64,000 nt of DNA from DASUAS01 sp963756895 (lineage in GTDB: Bacteria > Actinomycetota > Acidimicrobiia > IMCC26256 > DASPTH01): assembly GCA_963756895.1 (NCBI GenBank), contig CAVWPI010000008.1, positions 496,001 to 560,000 on the forward strand. Reading direction: 5' to 3'. The notes beneath the pieces are model-generated. The model ran no database searches. It saw nothing but the letters and a program-made list of their open reading frames with translations, and was not told the origin of the DNA. Numbering within the stretch: the first letter of the stretch is position 1; each line of letters starts with the position of its first letter. The position numbers were made by a program, and so were the translations under genes. This document shows, piece by piece, positions 55,338 through 63,235 of this stretch.

Positions 55338-56390
55338 TCAACCACCGCTCGGGAGCCGGTCGCGGAGCGCGACCAGCGCGCCGGCAGCCGGCAGGTTGCT
55401 CGAGGTGGTGAGCCGTACGGGACCCACCGCAGCGCACACGGCTCTCTTGCCGGCGTCGCCACCCACACGCCACGCGGCGTCGGCCAGTGCCGAGCGCGCG
55501 GCGTCGCCGGTGGCGACCGCGCGAGCCGCGTCACTCCCCGCTCGGTTCCGGACCGGCGCAAAGACGACGTCGGCGGTCGTCATCGGCGTCGGCACGACGA
55601 CGCTGATGTTCTTGGCCTGTGCCGCACCACGGAGCGCGCTGCACGCCTCGGCCTCGGACACCTGAGCGACGTCGACGCCGGCTCCGAACCGCAGCATCTC
55701 GCTGAGAGGTCCGCCCCCACGGTCGCGATACTCGTTCTCCTCGAGCTCCAGGAACCAGGACTTGAAGTCGTCGTCGTCCACGTCGGCGAGCCCGAAGTCG
55801 GCGCGCTGCTGCTTGCTGGTCGCTTCTTGGCCGATCGCCAACAACCCGACAGTGTTCGCCCGCGGGTCGGCGTGCCCGAGCGTGACCCGCCCCCAAGCCT
55901 CGTCACCGCCGAGTTCGGACCACGGGTGACCCGCGACATCACCGAGGCAGGCCCAGTTGATCGCGGTCGCCGGCGCGCAGTGTTCGGCGAGGGTCGGCAA
56001 GCGTTCCTTCGACGCCGCGAACACGAGGGGCGAGCGTGCGAGCGTCTCGTCGGCGGCGAACACTGGTGCACGTCCGTTGCGTACCTGAGCGTCGTTCACG
56101 ATCCCGGTCTGCGGGGCGATCGTCAACCAGCCGTCGGCGTGCGCGTCGGCGGGATCGTTCGCCGCCGCGAGCCGATCGGCCGTTGTCGCCGCCGGCTCGA
56201 CCTTCACCGTGACGTTCTCGCGCTGCGCAATCGCGTCGCACACCGTCCCCAGCTCCTGCGCGCAGAGCAGCGTCGGACGCCCGCCCTGACCACCGTCGCC
56301 GCCCTTCAAGGCGTCGCGCACCAGCACGGCTGCACCGATCATCACCACGACGGCCACGAGTGCGGCCGCCGTGCGACCGCCGCGGCTCAT
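55338..56390 (-). CDS. Membrane-anchored substrate-binding-like protein
   Basis: This 350-residue protein has an N-terminal helix (TAAALVAVVVMIGAAVLV) and an exported region resembling periplasmic binding proteins: LLCAQELGTVCDAIAQRENV, DGWLTIAPQTGIVND, LARSPLVFAASKERLPTLAEHC in parts, RVTLGHADPRANTVGLLAIGQ in parts. The C-terminus has GPVRLTTSSNLPAAGALVALRD in part. It is the first gene of the pspA unit and looks like a relative of the binding half of the downstream VWA hybrid, so the two may work as a pair. The frame is intact. The ligand is unknown. Confidence 0.75.
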   Translation of the reverse strand: MSRGGRTAAALVAVVVMIGAAVLVRDALKGGDGGQGGRPTLLCAQELGTVCDAIAQRENVTVKVEPAATTADRLAAANDPADAHADGWLTIAPQTGIVNDAQVRNGRAPVFAADETLARSPLVFAASKERLPTLAEHCAPATAINWACLGDVAGHPWSELGGDEAWGRVTLGHADPRANTVGLLAIGQEATSKQQRADFGLADVDDDDFKSWFLELEENEYRDRGGGPLSEMLRFGAGVDVAQVSEAEACSALRGAAQAKNISVVVPTPMTTADVVFAPVRNRAGSDAARAVATGDAARSALADAAWRVGGDAGKRAVCAAVGPVRLTTSSNLPAAGALVALRDRLPSGG

Positions 56391-56499
56391 GGGCGCGTCC
56401 GCCCGATGTGTCCCCGCTCGACCACCTTCTCCCCTCCTCCGTCGGAGGGTAGCCAGCAGGCGCCGCAGCGCGCGGTCACCCCGGCGCTTTCCGTGACGG

Positions 56500-57735
56500 T
56501 CAGGTCAGACCGAGGGCGACGATCACCAGGATCAGTGCCACCGCCCCGAGCAGGTCGAGGCTCGAGGTGACGATCGGGATCCCGTGGTTGTCGGGATCGA
56601 GCCCGAGCCGGTGGGCGGCGACCGCGCCGTAGAAGCCCACGAGCACCGCGAACGTCGTCGCGATCACCCCGGCGATCATCGCGACCGCGATCATCTCCAG
56701 GCTGCCCGGCGATTTGAGCCCGGCGATCAGCGCGGCGATGTCGGCCGACACCCCGAGCAGGAAGAACACGGGGATCGCGTACATGTACACCAGGAGGAAG
56801 TCCTCGCCGATCGATCGCAGGCTCCCGCGCCCGGGCACGAGCGTTCCGAGGTGCAACTTGGTCGACACGCGCGCGCTGAGGATGCTCCCGAGCGCGCCGG
56901 AGTCCTCGAGGAACGGCGGCACGAGCACCAACAACGCCGGGTACACGAGGAACGACTCGAAGCGCTTCTCGATGGTGAGGCCCGCGATCACGTCGATGGT
57001 GCCGGCGAGGACGAGGACGGGCAGCGACTCGCGCGCGATGCGTCGCAGGATCGGATACTTCGAGCGGATGCTGGCGAACAGCGCGACGAGCGCGACGGCG
57101 CCACAGAGGATGGCGACGATCACCGTGAGCCAGGGGATGCCGACCAGGTAGGTGGCGACGAAGAGCGCGGGCAGCGTGACCATGTCGCCGGCTGCGGTGA
57201 CGATCGGCGCGGTCACGTTGTCGAGGTCCCAGTTGCGCCGGACGCCGAGCTGGGCGACGACCACGGTGATGCCCATCACCACCACCGACGACAGGATGCC
57301 GCCGATCACCGAGATCACCACGAAGTCGGCGACCGAGATCGTGTTCTCCAGGCCGAACGCCACGCAGATGGCCTTGGCCAGGAACGCGAGCACCAGCGAC
57401 ACCGACAGCGACATCGACATCGCGGCCGCGAGGTTCTGCCCGACGAGCGTGTCGCGCCGGCCCGACATGCGGAAGGTACCGGTGTGGACCGCAGTGCCGA
57501 GGCGGCTCCCCAGCGCGCCGAACACGTTGCCGCGCATGCCGATGGCGGCAGGGACGAGGACGAGGAGGCCGGGAAGGGATTCGAGCGTGCCGGTGATCGA
57601 GCCGAGCGTCAGCCCGGCAATCAGGTCACCGCCCGAGCTGAGCAGGAGCGCGTAGAAGCCCGCTCGGACCCCGGCGGCGTCCGAGCGCAACAGCGCGCGG
57701 AAGCGCGTGAAGACGGCTCGCCACGACTGCAACAT
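56500..57735 (-). CDS. MgtE/SLC41-like divalent cation transporter, membrane domains only
   Basis: This 411-residue protein consists of two MgtE-type membrane modules: LLLSSGGDLIAGLTLGSITGTLESLPGLLVLVPAAIGMRGNVFGALGSRL in parts, and later LVLAGTIDVIAGLTIEKRF and YPALLVLVPPFLEDSGALGSIL in parts. Conserved P-A-x-x-x-x-x-G-N and D-x-D-N (LDLDNVTAP-like, LGLDPDNHGIP) motifs are visible. It lacks the cytoplasmic N and CBS domains that gate bacterial MgtE, which makes it closer to SLC41. It starts at ATG 57735; an unusual repeated leader lies upstream. It probably carries Mg2+ or a similar ion. Confidence 0.85.
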   Translation of the reverse strand: MLQSWRAVFTRFRALLRSDAAGVRAGFYALLLSSGGDLIAGLTLGSITGTLESLPGLLVLVPAAIGMRGNVFGALGSRLGTAVHTGTFRMSGRRDTLVGQNLAAAMSMSLSVSLVLAFLAKAICVAFGLENTISVADFVVISVIGGILSSVVVMGITVVVAQLGVRRNWDLDNVTAPIVTAAGDMVTLPALFVATYLVGIPWLTVIVAILCGAVALVALFASIRSKYPILRRIARESLPVLVLAGTIDVIAGLTIEKRFESFLVYPALLVLVPPFLEDSGALGSILSARVSTKLHLGTLVPGRGSLRSIGEDFLLVYMYAIPVFFLLGVSADIAALIAGLKSPGSLEMIAVAMIAGVIATTFAVLVGFYGAVAAHRLGLDPDNHGIPIVTSSLDLLGAVALILVIVALGLT

Positions 57736-57789
57736 GGGTACTCGGAGGCTCGTTCATTTCCTCGCTCCTGGACGCAGCAAGGGTACTCG
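57729..57789 (-). repeat. Direct repeat pair over the MgtE-like start codon (candidate leader element)
   Basis: Two 16-base copies, 57729-57744 and 57774-57789, match at 14 of 16 positions and lie exactly 45 bases apart. On the coding strand each reads cgagtaccc followed by ATG (near copy, the real start) or TTG (far copy). The far TTG opens an 8-codon frame ending in TGA, followed by an ATG with an AGGAG site. This could be a leader peptide, a decoy start or a duplicated RNA element. Confidence 0.55.
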
Positions 57790-57880
57790 CCTTTCCGGAG
57801 GCCGACCGCGGGTCGACGTCGCGCTCGGCAATGCCCATGGCCACGAGAAAGACAGTCCCGCGAGACCTGTCCACAGGCTG

Positions 57881-57898
57881 ATCCCGCTTCCGCGGGAT
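57881..57898 (-). terminator. Hairpin terminator after the DUF445 gene
   Basis: atcccgc / gcgggat with a 4-base loop, beginning 6 bases beyond the DUF445 stop codon. It is a perfect 7-bp stem without a T-run. Confidence 0.6.
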
Positions 57899-57903
57899 GG
57901 GCT

Positions 57904-59196
57904 TCAGCCGATCGTCTGCGCGACCGCGTGCAGCACCAGTCCGGCGAGGCCACCGACGACCGCGCCGTTGATGCGGATGTACTGCAGGTCGGGCCCCAGC
58001 AAGAGCTCCAGTTGGTCCGCGGTGCGCTCCGCATCCCAGCGCGAGATCGTGCCGGTGACGAGTGCGTCGACATCGTTCCCGAAGCGCGCCATCGCCCGGT
58101 CGACGAGCGCTTCGACCGAGTCCTCGATGCGTGCCTGGAGCTCGGGATCGTCGCGCACCCGCGCCGCGCCGTCGGTCACGGCTTCGACGAGACGCTGCTC
58201 GAGCCGTGAGCCGGGGGTGCGCGCGTCGGCGCGGAGACCGTCGACCACGCCCGTGACCAGGCTGGTCACCATCTCGTCGACCCGGGGGTCGAGTGCGACG
58301 ACGCGCTGGAGGTCGCGGAGCCGCGCGCCGAGCGCTTCGTCGTGCTCGAGCCGGTCGGCGAGGCCGACCAGCGACGCGCGCAGCTGTGCCCGAGCCGGAT
58401 GCGCCGGATCACGAGCTATGGCATCGAGCGCACCGACGGTCCGGTCGACCAGGTGCTCGAAGACCCGGTGCTGGACGGCCTCGGGGAGCCACCAGGGGCG
58501 CTCCCCCGTGAAGATGACCTCGAGGTCGTCGCTGTGCTGGAGGATGGTGCGTCGGGCTGCGGTGCAGAGCGCCGCGATGCCGTCGTCGAGCTGCGGGCTC
58601 TCGGCCGCCGCGCGCACGATCGTCGCCGACACCCCGGTCAGGGGCATCGCGGTCGTGATGTGACGGATCTCACCGACGAGCGCGTCGACCACCCGCTCTG
58701 CGTTCGCATCGAGGATGCTCCCGCTGCGCTCGAGGACGTTCCGTACGACCGTCGTGGCGTGCTCAGGGTCGGCGAGCCAGGTCGACGCCCGCGCCACCGC
58801 GGCGGAGGTCCGAACCCGGTCCGCAACCGTGGCACCACTGAGGAAGTTCTCCCGGAAGAACGTCGCCAGCGTCTGACCGAACTGCTCCTTGCGCTCGACG
58901 ACGATCGCGGTGTGTGGGATCGGTATGCGGAGCGGGTGCCGGAACAGCGCGGTGACCGCGAACCAGTCGGCCAGCGCTCCGACCATCGACGCCTCGAGCG
59001 CCGCGCGCGCGTATCCGGCCCAGTCCCCCGTCGGCTGCGCAACGAGCAGCAGCAGCCACGCGGCGGAGACGGCGGCGAGGGTGCCGGTCGCCCAGCGTCG
59101 CATCACGGTCAGCCGTCGGCGCCGGTCACCTTCCTTTTCGAGAGGCGGAGGCACGGCCGGGGTGGGTGCCGAGTCGAGCGTGGCGTGTCGTGACAT
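57904..59196 (-). CDS. DUF445 family membrane protein
   Basis: This 430-residue protein is typical of DUF445: LTVMRRWATGTLAAVSAAWLLLL in parts, then GYARAALEASMVGALADWFAVTALFRHPLRIPIPHTAIV in parts, which is the family signature, and FGQTLATFFRENFLSG. Long amphipathic helices fill the middle, and a C-terminal helix GAVVGGLAGLVLHAVAQTIG closes it. The function is unknown; members are inner-membrane proteins with a YheB/YjiN-like layout. ATG 59196 is chosen as the first conserved start; the frame opens to 59229. Confidence 0.85.
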   Translation of the reverse strand: MSRHATLDSAPTPAVPPPLEKEGDRRRRLTVMRRWATGTLAAVSAAWLLLLVAQPTGDWAGYARAALEASMVGALADWFAVTALFRHPLRIPIPHTAIVVERKEQFGQTLATFFRENFLSGATVADRVRTSAAVARASTWLADPEHATTVVRNVLERSGSILDANAERVVDALVGEIRHITTAMPLTGVSATIVRAAAESPQLDDGIAALCTAARRTILQHSDDLEVIFTGERPWWLPEAVQHRVFEHLVDRTVGALDAIARDPAHPARAQLRASLVGLADRLEHDEALGARLRDLQRVVALDPRVDEMVTSLVTGVVDGLRADARTPGSRLEQRLVEAVTDGAARVRDDPELQARIEDSVEALVDRAMARFGNDVDALVTGTISRWDAERTADQLELLLGPDLQYIRINGAVVGGLAGLVLHAVAQTIG

Positions 59197-59236
59197 GCCC
59201 AGACTCTGGCCGCTGCGCCCTCCTGCCAACCACTAC

Positions 59237-62200
59237 TCAGTGGAAGTCGCGGGACTTCAACAGGTCGGTCAGCCCGAGCGGGAGCGCCACGATGCGGCGG
59301 GCGAGGACGTTGACGACGCCCTGGTACTTCTCGAGCAGGCCACGGATCTCGAGCGCGGGCGCGCTGCGGGCGACGGCGCGGTAGCGCTTCCACACGTCGG
59401 GAGTGCAGATCACGTTGACCAGACCGGTCTCGTCCTCGAGGTTGAGGAAGATCACGCCCTTCGAGGTCGACGGTTGTTGGCGGTGCGTGACCACGCCGGC
59501 CACGTCGACGACCGTGCGGTCGGGCAGCTCTCGCAGCTGCGCGGCGGTGACGATGCCCCGCGCCGCCAACCGATCACGCACCAACTCGGTGGGGTGGCGC
59601 GCCGCCGAGAGGCCGGTCGCCCAGAGGTCGGCCGCGATCTCCTCGACCTCGTGCATCCCGGGCAGCATGGGGGCCTCGGCCCCGGTGACCACCCCCGGCA
59701 GCTTGTCGGGACACGCGTCGCGCAACGCACCCGCGGCCCAGAGCGCTTCGCGTCGGCTGTGGTCGAAGCACGCGAACGCCCCTGCGGTGGCGAGCGCCTC
59801 CAGCGCGTCGGTGGGCGCATTGGTACGACGGGTGAAATCGGCGAGATCGGTGAACGACTGCTCGGCCCGCGCCGCGTCGATGCGGTCGAGCAGCGCGTCG
59901 CTCAACCCGCGCACGTAGCGGAGCCCCACCCGCATGGCGTGGATCGATGGATCGGCGTGCCATCCCGGCCCGGGACGGCCGACCGGACCTGCGGCCTCGG
60001 TGCGCGCCTCCAACGTGCAGTCCTTGCGCGACGCCTCCGCACACGGGCCGAGCACCTCGACCCCGTGCCGGGTGGCGTCGCGCACGATGGTGTGCGGCGA
60101 GTAGAAGCCCATCGGTTGCGCGTTGAGCAGCGCACACGCGAACTCCGCCGGGTAGTGCAGCTTGATCCACGAGCTCGCGTACACGAGGTAGGCGAAGCTC
60201 ACCGAGTGGCTCTCGGGAAAGCCGAAGTCGGCGAAGCCCTCGATCTTGTGCACGATGTCCTCGGCCACCTCGCCGGTGATGCCGCGCGCAGCCATGCCCG
60301 TGAGCAGGCGGTCGCGCATCGCGGCCATGCGTGCCCGTGAGCGCTTCGATCCCATCGCCTGACGCAGCCGGTCGGACTCGCCGGGAGTGAAGCCGGCGAC
60401 GTCGATCGCCATCTGCATGAGCTGCTCCTGGAACAACGGCACGCCGAGCGTCTTCTTCAGGCACTGCTCGAGCAGCGGATGCGGGTAGGTGACCTCCTCC
60501 TGCCCGTTGCGCCGGCGGAGGTAGGGGTGCACCGATCCGCCCTGGATGGGTCCGGGGCGGATGAGCGCGACCTCCACCACCAGGTCGTAGAACTCCTCAG
60601 GTCGCAGTCGGGGCAGGGTGGCCATCTGTGCCCGGCTCTCCACCTGGAACACGCCGATGGTGTCGGCCGCGCTGAGCAGCGCGTACACCTCGGGCTCCTG
60701 CGGGATGGTGGCGAGGTCGACGTCGACGCCTTCGTGTTCGCGCACGAGGTCGACGGCCAGGTGCAGCATCGTGAGCATGCCCAGGCCGAGCAGGTCGAAC
60801 TTCACCAGCCCGGCCGCCGCGCAGTCGTCCTTGTCCCACTGCAGCACCGAGCGGTTCTCCATGCGCGCCCACTCGATCGGGCAGCATTCCGTGAGCGGAC
60901 GGTCGGCCATGACCATCCCGCCCGAATGGATGCCGAGGTGACGGGGGAAGTCGAGCACCTGCTCGGCCAGCTCCAGCGCGAGCTTCGGGACCACCGGCGC
61001 CCCGGTGTCCTCCCGCAACGTGTCGAACGATCCGCTGTCGTGACCCCAACGGTCGATCCACTTGGTGAGCGCGTCGGCGTGCCCCGGCGAGAGGCCGACC
61101 GCCTTCGCCATCTCCCGCAGCGCCGAGCGGGGCCGGTACGTGATCACGTTGGCCACCTCCGCGGCACGCTCGCGCCCGTACTTGCCGTAGACGTGCTGGA
61201 TCACCTCCTCGCGTCGCTGGTGCTCGATGTCGAGGTCGATGTCGGGGGGACCGTCGCGCTCGAGCGAGAGGAAGCGCTCGAACAGCAGGCCGAGGTCGAC
61301 CGCGTCGGCCTTGGTGACGCCCAGCGCGTAGCAGACCGCGCTGTTCGCCGCGCTCCGCGACCCTGGCAGTAGATGTCGTGGATGCGGCAGAACTCGACGA
61401 TGTCGACCAGCACCAGGAAGTAGCCGGGGAAGTTGAGCTGCTCGATCACGTCGAGCTCGTGCCGCGATCTGCGCCGTCGCCTCCGCGTGCTTCGGATGGG
61501 TCGACGGGTAGCGCACGCGAGCGCCGCGCATGGTGAGCTCACGCAGCCAGGTCATCTCGGTGTGGCCGTCGGGCACGTCGTGATCGGGGAGCTCCGGCGC
61601 CGCGAGGCGGAGATCGAACGCACACGCACGCGCCAGCTCCACCGTGCGCTCCACCGCGCCGGGCCAGCGCGCGAAGCGCCGTTCCTGCTCCCTCGCGCTG
61701 CGCAGATCCGCGAACGGCGCCGCGGGCAGCCAACCGTCGATCTCGTCGAGCGAACGACCCGCGCGCACCGCGGCGAGCGCGGTGGCGAGCGGTCGCCGGG
61801 CGGGAGTGGCGTAGTGGACGTTGTTGGTGGCGACGACGTCGATGTCGGCGGCCATGGCCACGCGCGCCATCGCGTCGTTGCGGTGCCGGTCGAGGGGATC
61901 CCCGTGATCCCACAGCTCCACCAACACGCGGTCGCGACCGAAGCCGGCGACGAGCAGGTCGAGCGCGGCGCGCGCCGCGCTGGGACCGTCGCGCACCAGC
62001 GCCGCGGGGACGGTGCCCTTGCGGCAACCGGTGAGCACGTACCAGCTGTCGTTGCGCGCACTCGGCTGCGGGTGGAGGTGCACCGGTGCCGCGCGCGGCG
62101 CGCGCCAAGGCGTCGAGGGTGATGCGCGGTGCACCCTTCTCCCCCGCCAACTGGGCTTCACTGATCGCGCTCGCCAGGCGTGCGTACCCCACGGGACCCT

Positions 62201-62471
62201 CGGCCAGCACGAGGAGGTGCTCACCCTCGGGGTCGGGTTCGCCGTTGGCGGGCCGGGTGATGCCCAGCGTCAGCTCGGCGCCGAAGACCGTCGGGAGGTC
62301 GTGGTCACGCGCCGCCAGTGCGAAGCGCACCGCGCCGTAGAGACCGTCGTGGTCGGTGACGGCCAGGCCCGCGAGCCCGAGGCGCGCCGCCTCCTCGGCC
62401 AGCTCCTCGGGATGGCTGGCACCGTCGAGGAAGGAGAAGTTGGTGTGGCAGTGCAGCTCCGCGTATCCCAT
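59237..62471 (-). CDS. dnaE2: Error-prone DNA polymerase III alpha subunit (DnaE2), three frameshifts
   Basis: This C-family polymerase of about 1078 residues carries out damage-induced mutagenic synthesis. The PHP domain starts GYAELHCHTNFSFLDGASHP and VTDHDGLYGAVRFALAA. The catalytic palm has RGSAANSAVCYALGVT and GPPDIDLDIEHQRREEVIQ in parts (the D-x-D), DFPRHLGIHSGGMV and LLGLGMLTMLHLAVDLV. The thumb/fingers include RQAMGSKRSRARM and GFPESHSVSFAYLVYASSWIK in parts. The C-terminal OB domain is DVAGVVTHRQQPSTSKGVIF in parts. Shifts are needed near 62090, 61460 and 61370. ATG 62471 is preferred over ATG 62495, which lies inside the SOS box. No imuA/imuB partner genes are in the window. Confidence 0.93.
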
Positions 62472-62487
62472 GGGGATCGCGACCGTA

Positions 62488-62503
62488 TCGAACATGTGTT
62501 CGA
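62488..62503. promoter_or_regulatory. LexA (SOS) box upstream of dnaE2
   Basis: TCGAAC-atgt-GTTCGA is a perfect palindrome and matches the actinobacterial LexA consensus. It lies 17 bases upstream of the dnaE2 ATG at 62471, so LexA bound here would block the promoter. This implies DNA-damage induction of dnaE2, as known in mycobacteria. Confidence 0.88.
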
Positions 62504-62636
62504 TGAGCAACGTGACACAACGTCCCGGCCCCTGAGATCCCGTGGGCAGTTCTCGGTAGCCCGGAGGCCGGGACAAGAGGGGTATCGGGTCACGAAGCCG
62601 GAACCGTTACCCAGCGTGACGGGAATCACTCCGCAT

Positions 62637-62668
62637 CACTCCGACCCACCTACACTCCGACCCACCTA
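62637..62668. repeat. 16-bp direct tandem repeat upstream of the VOC gene
   Basis: cactccgacccaccta occurs at 62637-62652 and 62653-62668, ending 11 bases before the VOC start codon. A shorter partial copy (cactccgc) precedes it. It may be a slippage duplication or a paired binding site. Confidence 0.75.
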
Positions 62669-62678
62669 CGATCGGGCC

Positions 62679-63179
62679 ATGCTGCTGTCGGGCATCAACC
62701 ACGTGGCCGTGCTCACGCAGGACACCGACCGCTTCCACGCCTTCTACCGGGACGTCTTCGGCGCCTCCGTGTTCGCCGACGAGACCATCAGCGACGGCAA
62801 GGAAGACGACCGCAAAGAGGGCCGGCTCTCGTTCGTCACCATCGGCCCCCACACGCAGTTCAACGTCTTCGAGCTCCCCGACAACGCCGAGGCCGCGCGG
62901 CACACGCCGATGTTCGGCCGGGGTCCGATCGACCACGTCGGGCTGCAGGCGGAGTCCCAGGAGGCGTTCGACGAGATCCGCCGGCGATTGATCGAGCGGG
63001 GTTGCACCGACGGCTTCGTCACCGATTTCGGCGTCGCCATCAGCCTCTTCTTCATCGATCCCGACGGCCTCGAGGGCGAGGTGGTCCTCGACACGCCCGG
63101 CACCGGGCCCGCCGACATGAAGCCCCCCGGCACCCCTGCCGTGGGCTACGAGCGGGTGGGTGAACCCGGCACGTCCTGA
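62679..63179 (+). CDS. VOC (glyoxalase/bleomycin-resistance) superfamily protein
   Basis: This 166-residue protein has two beta-alpha-beta modules: INHVAVLTQDTDRFHAFYRDVFGA in parts, with a metal-type His, and GPIDHVGLQAESQEAFDEIRRRL in parts, ending ISLFFIDPDGLEGEVVLD with a Glu ligand. Family members include lyases, dioxygenases and antibiotic-binding proteins; the metal-ligand pattern H/H/E is present. It starts at ATG 62679 on its own, with a tandem repeat just upstream. The substrate is unknown. Confidence 0.85.
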   Translation: MLLSGINHVAVLTQDTDRFHAFYRDVFGASVFADETISDGKEDDRKEGRLSFVTIGPHTQFNVFELPDNAEAARHTPMFGRGPIDHVGLQAESQEAFDEIRRRLIERGCTDGFVTDFGVAISLFFIDPDGLEGEVVLDTPGTGPADMKPPGTPAVGYERVGEPGTS

Positions 63180-63235
63180 GCACCGACGCCGCGTAGAGTC
63201 CCGTGGACCCACGGGAGCGGCTGGGAGGTTGCTGA

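Noticed and set aside
49081..56390. Phage defence island reading of the kinase/FHA/VWA cluster
   Set aside because: No nuclease, ATPase effector or other defence hallmark is present; exported proteins and PspA point to envelope stress instead.
57736..57903. Mg2+ riboswitch (M-box) before the MgtE-like gene
   Set aside because: I could not match the conserved M-box core; only the direct repeat and hairpin are supported, so no riboswitch is called.
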